Positions 1-7,837 of a stretch of DNA of 64,000 nucleotides are shown in pieces (position 1 is the stretch's first letter; each line of letters begins with the position of its first letter). The stretch comes from Saprospiraceae bacterium (GTDB lineage: Bacteria > Bacteroidota > Bacteroidia > Chitinophagales > Saprospiraceae). The stretch covers positions 62,001 through 126,000 of the forward strand of contig JAGQWX010000007.1 of assembly GCA_020436935.1 (NCBI GenBank). The letters run 5' to 3'. The notes under the pieces are model-generated. The model was given only the letters and a program-made list of their open reading frames with translations. It made no database searches and was not told the origin of the DNA. The translations under genes and the position numbers were made by a program.

Positions 1-692
1 AATCTAGTGTAAACTGGAATGTTGAATTGAGAATCATTAACAATATCTCTTACAGTCTGAACAAGAGGAGTTTCGTCTATTGTTATATCATCAACAAGAA
101 TTTGAAAAATACTATTGGCTGATAATAGCTCACTTGGAGTTTGACAAGATACCTCAGGATTTAGAGTGTTAGCAGTATCTATTTGAAACTCTGCTTTTAG
201 GTCGTCTGAATATTTAAGCCAAGATTCTTGGTATTCATTCTCACAGTTTAAGCAATAGAACATTCTAGGTATGTCGTCGACTGATATCCCTTCTTTACCC
301 CTATTAAATTCTATTCCTCCGGCAGATCTCAAACAGATTGAAACATTTGTAGATTGGTTTAGTATACTTGGCTCACATTTTAAACTAATTGGGCCATAAG
401 GGTTAGGAACTGGAGCAGAATTTTCTCCCCACATTCTATTCGCAAAGGTTGATCCATAATCCCATAAATTGCCAAATACTAAATTCCATACTTCATTATC
501 CTTATCTGCCACGTCAGTTTCAAATTCTGTAAAGTCATTTTGATTTTGTTCCATCAAGTTTCGTGAAGGAATTCCGCCTGATTGAATGTAAGTTCTAAAA
601 TCTTTCAATTGACATGCGTGATAGAAAAATACATTCCTGTCAGCAAATAAGTTTGATAAATATGCTATGTCATTTCCTTCAATTAGTGGCAT
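1..692 (-). CDS. Partial cassette gene, unknown protein, possibly ADP-ribosyltransferase-like
   Basis: An open frame runs 230 codons from an ATG at 690-692 to the left edge without a stop, so the C-terminus lies outside the window. The N-terminal part reads VFFYHACQLKDFRTYIQSGG followed by IPSR. A His near the N-terminus followed by a hydrophobic spacer and G-G-I-x-S-R resembles the start of DarT/DUF4433-like ADP-ribosyltransferases, but this is a weak motif resemblance and not a family assignment. There is a CxxC (YCLNCENEY) near residue 148. The start lies about 20 nt after the R' end of an attC-like site, the usual spacing for the first gene of an integron cassette. Codon use is AT-rich like the neighbouring cassettes. 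That the frame is coding is likely; the function is unknown. Confidence 0.6.
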   Translation of the reverse strand, partial: MPLIEGNDIAYLSNLFADRNVFFYHACQLKDFRTYIQSGGIPSRNLMEQNQNDFTEFETDVADKDNEVWNLVFGNLWDYGSTFANRMWGENSAPVPNPYGPISLKCEPSILNQSTNVSICLRSAGGIEFNRGKEGISVDDIPRMFYCLNCENEYQESWLKYSDDLKAEFQIDTANTLNPEVSCQTPSELLSANSIFQILVDDITIDETPLVQTVRDIVNDSQFNIPVYTR

Positions 693-710
693 TTCTTTTA
701 CTTTTTATTA

Positions 711-780
711 CCGACAACGTCTGCTACACCCGACTTGCCGTAGCGATAGCAGGAATAGCGTGGTGTAGCTTGTTGTATGC
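711..780 (-). other. attC-like recombination site 1
   Basis: On the minus strand the site reads ACAAC-AA-GCTACACC, then about 30 nt, then GGTGTAGC-AGAC-GTTGT. These are the nested R''/L'' and L'/R' arms of an attC, with the usual extra bases on one side. The central part (TGCTATCGCT) is shared with the site at 3741-3810. The 190-residue gene upstream ends inside the site: its stop codon sits in the L' arm. The next gene starts 20 nt beyond the R' box. No integrase gene is visible in the window, so the assignment rests on fold and position. Confidence 0.65.
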
Positions 781-1296
781 ATAGTCCCAATATTTTTCTA
801 CTTCAATTAACTTTATACTCTCAACTTGAGCAAGATTTTGCAGCCCATGAATAATTTCAGTATAAAGTTCATAATCTTTGATGTCTTTGATTCTATTCAC
901 TTTCAAGATATCACTTTTATTTTTAGTATCTATATTCTTTGATTTCTTAATTTCATTCAATAATATTCTATCAATAGGTGGGTGGATGTAATTCTTATTT
1001 ATCTCATCTCCCACTCCTCCAACATAAATTAAAGTTTTTAGGAAAACATTTAATAGTTTAGCTATCCAACCCACATTCAACTGTCCATTACATTTTTGTA
1101 TCTTTAATAGTGTTTTTTTATGCCAGATATCAAATTCGTTTCTGCTTTGCCATCCCTTTTTGCATTTTATAAAAATTTCAAAAAAATTGAATGTCGATAA
1201 AATTTCCTCCTTCGATTTTAAAGGGCATCCAGACCTAGCTGCAGAAACGACCGTCCAAATAGCAAAATTATACAATATTCCCTCCCTTGTTTCCAT
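724..1296 (-). CDS. Cassette-encoded hypothetical protein (190 aa)
   Basis: Soluble, Lys/Ile/Asn-rich protein of unknown family. There is no signal peptide and no clear membrane segment. The best-marked stretch is GWIAKLLNVFLKTLIYVGGV, followed by an H-P-P-I-D motif. The last dozen residues (about HHAIPAIATASRV) are encoded by the attC-like site itself, as is common for cassette genes, so they probably do not belong to the functional domain. It follows the 122-residue gene by 14 nt on the same strand, and both probably sit in one cassette and are co-transcribed. Paired small genes of this kind in cassettes are often toxin-antitoxin or immunity pairs, but nothing in the sequence shows that here. 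Confidence 0.6.
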   Translation of the reverse strand: METREGILYNFAIWTVVSAARSGCPLKSKEEILSTFNFFEIFIKCKKGWQSRNEFDIWHKKTLLKIQKCNGQLNVGWIAKLLNVFLKTLIYVGGVGDEINKNYIHPPIDRILLNEIKKSKNIDTKNKSDILKVNRIKDIKDYELYTEIIHGLQNLAQVESIKLIEVEKYWDYAYNKLHHAIPAIATASRV

Positions 1297-1310
1297 ATCG
1301 AGTTAAACAT

Positions 1311-1679
1311 TTACTTTGTTGGCCAACCATTCAAATTACTTTCTATATGATTTAATATATATTCATAACTTACTTTATAAGAATCACCCAAATTTTTGAA
1401 TTTGGAATAATCCTCAATAATAGCAAATTTACCTGGAGTCCAATTTAATTTATTAACCTCATTAACTTTGTAATAAGATGTATATCCCAATGTTTTTTGC
1501 AACCCGACACCAATAACTACAATTGAAATCCCAAGTTCAAGAAACCAATTATCAAGAAATAAATACATGTTGTTTAAGCTAGGGTTCCGTTCATGGTAAT
1601 ATTTGCTTATGATCTTATATTTCTTTTCAACATGGATTGAGTTAATAGCATTACTAATTTCAATAAAATTTGTTGACAT
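1311..1679 (-). CDS. Cassette-encoded hypothetical protein (122 aa)
   Basis: Small protein of unknown family, rich in aromatic residues, with one moderately hydrophobic stretch (WFLELGISIVVIGVGL, residues about 45-60) that could be a buried strand/helix or a weak membrane segment. The start ATG is about 20 nt beyond a candidate attC R' end (GTTGTAC at 1699-1705), which supports it as the first gene of a cassette. It is followed after 14 nt by the 190-residue gene on the same strand. I do not recognise a domain. Coding status is supported by the unbroken frame, tight spacing and cassette position. Confidence 0.55.
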   Translation of the reverse strand: MSTNFIEISNAINSIHVEKKYKIISKYYHERNPSLNNMYLFLDNWFLELGISIVVIGVGLQKTLGYTSYYKVNEVNKLNWTPGKFAIIEDYSKFKNLGDSYKVSYEYILNHIESNLNGWPTK

Positions 1680-1698
1680 ATTACATAGTTTTACTTGT

Positions 1699-1828
1699 GT
1701 ACAACAGCAGTCTTCGCAACAACTCTATTTTTAATTTCTGTGACACCCTATGCAGCCTGATATGATGATCTTTTCTTCATTGTCCATCTGTTCCACATAG
1801 ACATCCACCAATCGCTGTGTTACGTATA
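1699..1828 (-). other. Candidate attC-like site (long, weak)
   Basis: The outer ends on the minus strand, GTAACACAGC and GCTGTTGTAC, are imperfect inverted repeats (8 of 10 positions) about 110 nt apart. As at the better sites, the upstream stop codon (TAA at 1820-1822) lies in the left box, and the next ATG lies 20 nt after the right box. The interior does not show clear L arms. A short frame in it (ending SGCIGCHRN) may be a gene remnant. Treat as a probable but degraded cassette boundary. Confidence 0.33.
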
Positions 1829-2350
1829 ATGCCAATTATGCAATAAAATTAAATCTTTTAGGGTCTTTTTTACCCATTCCTGGCCTTTTATTTGGACTAA
1901 TCTCATTAGATTGTAAGTAAACATTGCTACACTCACTTCCATTTCTACTTTACTTCTCCCCTTGTGTATAACATGATCAAAATGCCACTGCCTTTTCAAC
2001 ACGCCGAATACCGGTTCCACAATTTGTTGACTCAGGCGATAGTAATATCCATAACGTGCAATTCTTGAATTATTTCTTTCCACATTTGGCTGATGGTTGG
2101 GCCTTTCTATTTTTCTGCCTGATGGCGATGTTGTACACTTGTCCCTCAATTTACATTGATCACACTTTGTAGTTCCGTATTGCTTGACTCTGTAATTCCT
2201 GCGGTTATTACGTATCTTTGATTTCCTGCGAATGTAGGCACTTTTAAAAATAGGAATTACTGATACAAAGATATCTCCATAATAATCATGCCATACTCCC
2301 TTCTCAGGTATTGCTTCATCAATTTTATTTATAACAATAATTTGACTCAA
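1820..2350 (-). pseudogene. Remnant of an IS1182-type transposase (C-terminal domain)
   Basis: The 176-residue frame contains the C-terminal domain of IS1182-family DDE transposases: a Cys cluster (CDQCKLRDKCT), then basic residues, then the characteristic Q-x-V-E-P-V-F-G-V-L-K segment and a hydrophobic MFTYNLMRLV end. Full-length members have about 450-550 residues with the first catalytic Asp residues in the N-terminal two thirds, which are missing here. The first 35 or so residues (MSQIIVINKIDEAIPEKG...) do not look like transposase and may be an unrelated start joined to the remnant. No terminal inverted repeats are visible next to it. It lies between two attC-like sites, so the fragment appears to be carried as a cassette. 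Transposition activity is not expected. Confidence 0.65.
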
Positions 2351-2390
2351 TTTATAAAGCTATACCTTTTGTCAATTAATATATTTATTG

Positions 2391-2456
2391 CCGATAACAT
2401 AGTCAACATCGGCGGCTAGTCCGCAATAGCAAGGCTATCGCTTATGCCGTTTTATC
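2391..2456 (-). other. Degenerate attC-like site 2
   Basis: The R' end (GTTATCGG, minus strand) and the central GCCTTGCTATTGC match the site at 3741-3810, and both are preceded by AAAACGGCAT just after a stop codon. The R''/L'' side appears shortened: no good partner remains for the GATGTTGACTAT arm. Small internal hairpins remain (GCGATAGC pairing with GCTATTGC). It lies 8 nt after the stop of the 247-residue lipoprotein gene. Confidence 0.45.
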
Positions 2457-2464
2457 ACAAATTA

Positions 2465-3208
2465 CTAAATGCTCAGCTGCTCATTTTTCTTTAGATTTGA
2501 AACACATATTTTAGCTAAGTCATTACTCAATTCTGAAAATTTAACTGGATTGGCCAACATCAATGTGGGTGTTAAATTATTTACTATTGATTCAATAAGG
2601 CATAAGGAATATTTATCATACGAACTGGAATTTAATCCAATTTTTGCGAACTCTTTTCTAAGTGATTCATTTGATATAGAAGTTGCATACATTGATTGAA
2701 GAATGTCGGTTGTCCAATTATTTTTCCCATATAAATGCGAAATAGATTCGAAACTAATATTCATATCAACCGTATTGGTATTTGGTTCAAGGCCAACATC
2801 TTCAATCATTTCATTTCTTAATCCTGAAGTTTCAATACACTCCAAGGTGATTTTTGTGAGTTCATTTAAAGTTGCGCCCATAAGTTTGCCTTTAGAAAAC
2901 TTATATCTTTTAACTCTTTGATTCATTTCACATAAGCACAATTTCTCTATAGTTTCTTTTGCAGCACCAACTTCAATTGAAGGATGTGCCAAGCAATACA
3001 AATATCCCTCCTTAATATCAGACCACTTCCAAGAGTTAAAATTAATGATTTCAACAAGGTCTAAGGGAATGAATAATTTTCTTGCTTCAATTCTCGCTTC
3101 ATTAATTTCTCCAAGTTCTCTATAAATATTTATCTCATCTTGATTATTATTCTTACAACTAAAAATTAATAAAAACAATAATACCCTAAAATCTAAATTA
3201 TTCCTCAA
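2465..3208 (-). CDS. Cassette-encoded lipoprotein, unknown function
   Basis: 247 residues. The N-terminus is a short lipoprotein signal (hydrophobic VLLFLLIFSC with the lipobox Cys at about residue 18), so the product is probably exported and lipid-anchored. The rest is soluble, with several scattered Cys (CLAHP, LCLCEMN, LECIE, CLIESIV) and no recognised domain. It follows the 146-residue membrane protein gene by 53 nt on the same strand, and the pair probably forms one cassette bounded by the sites at 3741-3810 and 2391-2456. An apparent frame on the opposite strand is a shadow of this gene. Confidence 0.6.
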   Translation of the reverse strand: MRNNLDFRVLLFLLIFSCKNNNQDEINIYRELGEINEARIEARKLFIPLDLVEIINFNSWKWSDIKEGYLYCLAHPSIEVGAAKETIEKLCLCEMNQRVKRYKFSKGKLMGATLNELTKITLECIETSGLRNEMIEDVGLEPNTNTVDMNISFESISHLYGKNNWTTDILQSMYATSISNESLRKEFAKIGLNSSSYDKYSLCLIESIVNNLTPTLMLANPVKFSELSNDLAKICVSNLKKNEQLSI

Positions 3209-3261
3209 AATTATTTTCTTAAACTTATTAACAAATATTTATGTAATCACCTGCGATTCTC

Positions 3262-3702
3262 TTAGTTACTTAACATGTTGTTGAATCTGCTCATTTTTCT
3301 CCAGAATACCAATAATAATATAATACTCAGCCAGAAAGCATACCTGCCAATAGTGGGTATAAAAATACAACAAGTCATTATGCAATAATATATTCCAATT
3401 TCATATCCAGGCTTCTTTTCATTGATAATTATTTCCCTTTTTGAAAATTCTTTATTTAAGGATTCTGAAACATTGTTTACTATCTTAAACTGCCACACTA
3501 AGCCGAATATTGGAATTAAAACTAGCCAAACAGAATTTGGCTGAATATTTCTGTTTTGATTACTTACTTTTAGAAGAATGTTTTTAATCGTCGCTAGGCA
3601 TAATATTAAGGGAATAAATATAATAGCGAACAAGCTAAATAGAATTAGGTATTCAGTTATACCAAGATTAAATAAATTCGAGATGATGGCATTTTTTAAC
3701 AT
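3262..3702 (-). CDS. Cassette-encoded small membrane protein
   Basis: 146 residues with three to four hydrophobic segments: about 13-40, 55-72 (VWLVLIPIFGLVWQF), 103-120 and 122-135. The WLVLIPxFGLVWQFxIV signature occurs in a common group of small membrane proteins of Bacteroidota whose role I do not know. The start codon is about 40 nt after an attC-like R' box, and a lipoprotein gene follows on the same strand, so both envelope proteins may be mobilised together. No signal peptide distinct from the first membrane segment is visible. Confidence 0.6.
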   Translation of the reverse strand: MLKNAIISNLFNLGITEYLILFSLFAIIFIPLILCLATIKNILLKVSNQNRNIQPNSVWLVLIPIFGLVWQFKIVNNVSESLNKEFSKREIIINEKKPGYEIGIYYCIMTCCIFIPTIGRYAFWLSIILLLVFWRKMSRFNNMLSN

Positions 3703-3740
3703 TTTAAATTGTTTTATGATTTAATAATTTTCTTCTAATT

Positions 3741-3810
3741 GGTGATAACGGATCGGTGATATGGATCGGACGCAGCGATAGCAAGGCTGATCTCATATCA
3801 CTTGTTACAT
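3741..3810 (-). other. attC-like recombination site 3 (best copy)
   Basis: On the minus strand: GTAAC-AA-GTGATATG, a variable centre containing TTGCTATCGCTGCG, then CATATCAC-CGATCC-GTTATCACC. The 8 bp L arms are perfectly complementary and extend by GATC on both sides. The R boxes GTAAC/GTTAT flank them with the asymmetric spacers (2 versus 6 nt) typical of attC. It starts 10 nt after the stop codon of the ABC-3C ATPase gene and ends about 40 nt before the next start codon, exactly where a cassette boundary should be. Confidence 0.7.
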
Positions 3811-3820
3811 GCCGTTTTAC

Positions 3821-5635
3821 TTAATTCGGGATAAAACCATATCTGCCAATTTGTTCGTTTTTAGTAAATGTTACCATATTAAAATCATTAGTGTTCGACG
3901 GAGCTTTATTATCAATGATAATTATTTGAGTCCCTTCTAATTTGCTACCAACGTTTTCAAAGAAGTGTCTTTCGATTTCTAAAGCACTTTGATCTTCTTT
4001 GCTTTCAACTGCATCTCTGAAAGTTGTAAGTGGAGAGTCCAAGATCACAAAATTGTGAAAATCTCTATTTTTAACCCGACAGTAATCCAGAAAACCAAGG
4101 ACACAAGCAGAATATGAGATTGCCCTTCTTCCTTTACCAAAACTTCCCCTACTTTTAGAAGAAATTACAATATCGAAAACGTTGGTCTCAGAATTGAAAA
4201 TCACTTTAGGGTTCTCATTATAATTCCATGCTTTAAGTCTTTTTTCTATGTATGAAGATAATTCTTTGAGTAAATCATAATCACAAATATTAACGACATC
4301 CGTTTCTTTCTTATCAGATTTTGCTCTTTCTAATTTATCTTTATCACTGTAAAGCTTCTCCATAACATTGTCGATAAATTCTATTCTATTGTTGAGCTTC
4401 TCACTTGACAAGAGGTTCACAAGGACACTTTTAAGTGCTTCTATCTCAGGATTAATTTCAGATAGATTCTTATTAATCTGATTAAGTTGTTCAGTATACT
4501 TTGACTCAGATTTGATTAGTCTGTCATATTCTGTTTCTGTGTTGAATATACTTGGTTCTAATTCCTTAATCTTTAGAATAATCAATTCTTTTTCAACATT
4601 CACTGACTCTTTAAAATCGTCAAGCTCTTTAATATGTTGGAGTTGATTGTTTTCTATTGGATTGGAACAAATAGGGCATAAATGGCTTGGTAGTTGTTCA
4701 ATTATTGATTCTGCTTCGAGAATGAAAGATAGTCGACTGTGATCAGATAGGTATTGTCTTTTCAGAATCTTAAACCTAGAATTTAATTCTCTATTGTATA
4801 TACTTTGTTCGGTTATAAAGGCAAGTTCTTTTACAATTTCATCTATTTGAGATTGTAGAGCCTTTCCTTCATTTATTTTATTTGATAGTTTTTGATTTAT
4901 TTCATTTAAGTCAAATTCCCACTCACTTGGTTTTGCTTTTATTAGTGATTCAACCTCTATTCTTTCCTCTGTATATTCAATAATTTGTTTATCAATAAGT
5001 TCTAATTTTCCTGAAATTCTGGTTTCTATTTTCTTAGGATCTTCAATTGAAGTAACATTTGAAAAATCAGTTCCTTCTAGTATGCTACTAATTAGTGATT
5101 GCTCCATCATTCTGTTAATATGGATTTGCGTAAAGTAGAAAGGTGAGGATTCAGTAATAATTCTGGATTCTGAAATGTTAGTTAGTTGAATAAGATTTTT
5201 AAAACTCAAATTGATTTTTTCCCCTTTGGTTTTATTTTTTAGCAATTTAATATTGTTCAAATTGCAAAGACTAAGTAAGAAATTGGACAAGTGATTTTCT
5301 GCAGAGACTAACCCCTTTGTATTGTAAGTAGTAATTTCTTTTGTTGTAAGATCTTTTACTTCAACTTTATTTTTTTCAAGTTCTCTACTTAGCATATAAC
5401 TTTGATTTTCTGAATAAGTCACTATTTCCAAAAGAAACTTAGTATATCCTATCCCTTCACGTATATTTTTAGGAGGGCTGCTTCTTCCTAATACAAAATT
5501 TACGATAGAAAAAATATAAGATTTTCCTGTGTCTGAGGGGCCTGAAATAATATTTGCACCTGGTTTTAGCTCAATTGAAGCAGGCTTTTTTGTAGCACTC
5601 TGAGCACTTATTGTTTTTATCCAAAATCCACTCAT
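3821..5635 (-). CDS. ABC-3C system ATPase (Rad50/DUF3732-like)
   Basis: 604-residue SMC/Rad50-like ABC ATPase, the NTPase of an ABC three-component conflict system. Walker A is GPSDTGKS (residues 32-39). Long coiled-coil arms occupy about 200-300 and 330-440 and meet at a zinc-hook-like CPIC (C320, C323). The ABC signature region (KGRRAISYSACVLGFLDY) precedes Walker B (FVILDSPLTTF, about 535-545). The family is predicted to sense invading or damaged DNA, or another cue, and gate the effector partner. It is the last gene of a three-gene minus-strand operon: its start overlaps the stop of the middle component by 4 nt (ATGA type). It ends directly before an attC-like site. Base composition is lower in GC than the genes right of 7.5 kb, consistent with transfer. 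Confidence 0.85.
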   Translation of the reverse strand: MSGFWIKTISAQSATKKPASIELKPGANIISGPSDTGKSYIFSIVNFVLGRSSPPKNIREGIGYTKFLLEIVTYSENQSYMLSRELEKNKVEVKDLTTKEITTYNTKGLVSAENHLSNFLLSLCNLNNIKLLKNKTKGEKINLSFKNLIQLTNISESRIITESSPFYFTQIHINRMMEQSLISSILEGTDFSNVTSIEDPKKIETRISGKLELIDKQIIEYTEERIEVESLIKAKPSEWEFDLNEINQKLSNKINEGKALQSQIDEIVKELAFITEQSIYNRELNSRFKILKRQYLSDHSRLSFILEAESIIEQLPSHLCPICSNPIENNQLQHIKELDDFKESVNVEKELIILKIKELEPSIFNTETEYDRLIKSESKYTEQLNQINKNLSEINPEIEALKSVLVNLLSSEKLNNRIEFIDNVMEKLYSDKDKLERAKSDKKETDVVNICDYDLLKELSSYIEKRLKAWNYNENPKVIFNSETNVFDIVISSKSRGSFGKGRRAISYSACVLGFLDYCRVKNRDFHNFVILDSPLTTFRDAVESKEDQSALEIERHFFENVGSKLEGTQIIIIDNKAPSNTNDFNMVTFTKNEQIGRYGFIPN

Positions 5636-6126
5636 ACAAATTCGTTGTAATTATCTTTTGCCATAAATTCTGTTCCCCAATTGGTGATATTCTCTCTAAC
5701 AAATTGGTTAAGTTCACTTCTGTTTAATTGTCCAAAATTTTTGTTGACCCATTTTGCTTTTTCACATAGTCTAGTGAAATATTCTGACTCTAAATACAGT
5801 AGCAAAGCAGAGCCATTTGAATTTATACTATAAAGTATTCCCTTTTTATCGGAGTTAAGAATGCAAAGGTCTTTGGAAATAAGATATGCCAAACTTTGTT
5901 GAAATATTTCCTTTTTTGAATACAATTGTACACCTCTATTCGGAATTGGAGCATGAAGACTTGCTGGGCCATCAACATCAAATGTATTCAGAATAAGATG
6001 ATCATAAATCAATAATTCATCTATAGCTAATTTCTTTCGTTCAATGGTGTTCAATGAAATTAATATCCTAATTGATATTTCAAAGATGTTATTGTAAATC
6101 TTTTTTCTCGCTATTACTTCACCCAT
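5632..6126 (-). CDS. ABC-3C system middle component
   Basis: About 164 residues, the small linker protein of ABC-3C systems. It carries the family hallmark ELLIYDHLILNTFDVDGPAS followed by LHAPIPNR, then a winged-helix-like region (SLAYLISKDLCILNSDKKGI) that ends near RLCEKAKWVN. Family members are about 150-170 residues long and are predicted to connect ATPase and effector. I place the start at the ATG at 6124-6126 (MGEVIARKK). A GTG 33 nt further upstream stays open but would give a longer overlap (46 nt instead of 13 nt) with the preceding gene. The 3' end overlaps the ATPase start by 4 nt, so translation is probably coupled. Confidence 0.8.
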   Translation of the reverse strand: MGEVIARKKIYNNIFEISIRILISLNTIERKKLAIDELLIYDHLILNTFDVDGPASLHAPIPNRGVQLYSKKEIFQQSLAYLISKDLCILNSDKKGILYSINSNGSALLLYLESEYFTRLCEKAKWVNKNFGQLNRSELNQFVRENITNWGTEFMAKDNYNEFV

Positions 6127-7196
6127 CGGACAATATTTTCGTTTGCTAAATAATGACACATGCCAATTTTGTCATAGTTTTTAATCTCTTTGTGCAAAGG
6201 ACTGCTACTAAATTGTTGTCGCATCATTTCTAGCTTAGAGCTTTCTAATCTTCTATAGCCATCCGGATGTGAGCAAAGAGTTAATGATGTTTTGACTAGA
6301 CTCTTGGATTCTTCTTTTAATTCTTCAAATGGTGAAATATCTCTATCAGCAAAATTATCTCTACTAAATCTATCAAGTGATTCTGCACAATAAAATGCTT
6401 CTCTTTCATTCTCAAAATGTTGCTTAAGATCGAGGTCTATTTTGGAGATAGATTTATAGTCAGTGATAGTAGTACCACTTTTTTCTGAGTATATCTCTAA
6501 AAGTTGATTAGTATAGTTTAACTCTCTTCTATGAATTGATTTTGTTGGTTTTGGTATCAGATTTCTATACTTAATCAGACCTCCACCAAATCTTGTTGGG
6601 TAGTATGTTGTCTTTTTATGCTCCTCGATTAAACTAATTGGAGGTTTCGCAGATACAATAGAGAAATCAAATGATTTAATATAAGCTTTTAGCTTTGCAT
6701 TTAATTTGATCTCTGAAGAGGTTATTTTATTTTGACATTTTTCATTCCATTGCTTAATTAGTTCTTCATTGATATTTTGTGGATTGTCGATAAAATCTGA
6801 TAACTTTTGACCAATTCCGCGGGAAGTAACAATTACATAGTTTTTCGGGATTTGATAGTCTTCGTTGAATGTATAATAGCAAAGTTTACCAAACTCTAAC
6901 CACATGGATGAAGGTGCTAATGTCTGACCATAATGTTTGCATTGAAAAATATCAATTTTATTGTCATCATAATAGCAAATTATGTCACGTCCTTTGTCTC
7001 CTGATCCTCCTAATCTCATGACTTTTGAATATTTACTAGCTAGATATTCAGAGGCCCACTCTACAACAAGATCTTCAAATTCATCCTCGGATATAATTCG
7101 AAGTCTGTCTAAAGCAGGTATGACTTGTCCTCCTAATATTTCATTGGTCGATAACCTTCCCTTTAAAACTGGTTTCTTGATTGCTGTTTCTTTCAT
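6114..7196 (-). CDS. ABC-3C system effector: Mrr-like nuclease plus ABC-3C C-terminal domain
   Basis: About 360 residues. The N-terminal third is an Mrr-type PD-(D/E)xK nuclease: E-D-E-F-E-D-L-V-V-E-W, then GGSGDKGRDI (Asp about 71) and IFQCKHYG (Q-C-K, Lys about 87). The C-terminus ends in GMCHYLANENIVRW, the signature of the ABC-3C C-terminal domain that docks to the other components. Predicted role: DNA cleavage when released by the ATPase. I chose the ATG at 7194-7196 (MKETAIKK). A TTG 30 nt upstream is in frame, but that stretch contains a putative cassette boundary (GTTACAT, minus strand, 7211-7217). It is the first gene of the operon and overlaps the middle component by 13 nt. Confidence 0.82.
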   Translation of the reverse strand: MKETAIKKPVLKGRLSTNEILGGQVIPALDRLRIISEDEFEDLVVEWASEYLASKYSKVMRLGGSGDKGRDIICYYDDNKIDIFQCKHYGQTLAPSSMWLEFGKLCYYTFNEDYQIPKNYVIVTSRGIGQKLSDFIDNPQNINEELIKQWNEKCQNKITSSEIKLNAKLKAYIKSFDFSIVSAKPPISLIEEHKKTTYYPTRFGGGLIKYRNLIPKPTKSIHRRELNYTNQLLEIYSEKSGTTITDYKSISKIDLDLKQHFENEREAFYCAESLDRFSRDNFADRDISPFEELKEESKSLVKTSLTLCSHPDGYRRLESSKLEMMRQQFSSSPLHKEIKNYDKIGMCHYLANENIVRWVK

Positions 7197-7559
7197 TTTT
7201 ATTTTAATGGCATGTAACTTCTTCAAAAGCGTTACGCCCTTGTATCACCTCTTCGCATTTTCCGTTCATTTTGATCAAAACAGATGAATACGTTTGTAGT
7301 CACTCCCACTTGCTGGTGACAGTACTAAAATCATGTTTGATACAACATTATGCCGGCATGGTCAACTTTTGGCCAAGTGTTGCCGTTGGTTCCGGAACGT
7401 TTTGATCTCTTCAAAGGAATCTCCGTTTGGTATATATCCACTACAAATATAATGCATACCATGATCAGTTGAAACATGCTGATCTGTTAAATTTTTTATA
7501 GTACTCCGAAAGCTGGTTTCGCTTGCTCAAATTGAAGAGGGCAGAATCCAGGAAGAATT
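7197..7559. other. Non-coding stretch at the right edge of the cassette array
   Basis: No gene is supported here. GTTACAT (minus strand, 7211-7217) could be the left end of the ABC-3C cassette; the matching R'' half or an attI is not clear. The integrase gene expected near an attI is absent. At 7417-7436 the sequence is similar only to the outer end of element C (CCGTTTGGTATA), without the internal hairpins, so at most it is a fragment of that family. Confidence 0.4.
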
Positions 7560-7784
7560 ATACTCTTCGGAAATAGAATTGCCCACTTCCATGCTGCTAA
7601 AATGTACCATATCATCGTTGCAAATACTCGTTGGAGGTACCACTGAGATGTGAAGCAGCTGGGACGCGGCGGTCCCAGTTCAGCCCTAAAGTCGCTTATG
7701 GCGACTTTTAAACGGGCTTCATGCCTCGATCTGATCCATTTTATCATCACATGTAAAATGGACATTCCATATTCCGAAGAGTAT
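7560..7784 (-). repeat. Structured element, copy A (225 nt)
   Basis: The outer ends ATACTCTTCGGAAAT and ATATTCCGAAGAGTAT are inverted repeats. Read on the minus strand the core has a 37 nt hairpin (7682-7718: lower stem AGCCC/GGGCT, upper stem AAAGTCGC/GCGACTTT, loop CATAA), a GAA linker, and a 20 nt hairpin (7659-7678: CTGGGAC/GTCCCAG). The same architecture recurs at identical spacing in copies B and C with different but complementary stems. It lies 53 nt upstream of the Nudix gene. An 89-codon frame crosses it, but I regard it as fortuitous. Confidence 0.8.
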
Positions 7785-7837
7785 AAATGATGGGTTTGTT
7801 CGTATTATTGAGGTGCAAAAATTCAAAGGCAAAAACA

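Noticed and set aside
2469..2921. Plus-strand frames opposite the cassette lipoprotein
   Set aside because: They are antisense shadows; the minus-strand frame has a lipoprotein signal and fits the cassette direction.
7357..7440. Fourth copy of the structured element
   Set aside because: Only the outer end (CCGTTTGGTATA) matches; the expected left end near 7209 and both core hairpins at the expected offsets are missing.
7496..7765. Frame of 89 codons across element A as a protein gene
   Set aside because: It runs through both hairpins and the inverted-repeat end; the same region in copies B and C gives different products, so the frame is a by-product of an element conserved for fold.
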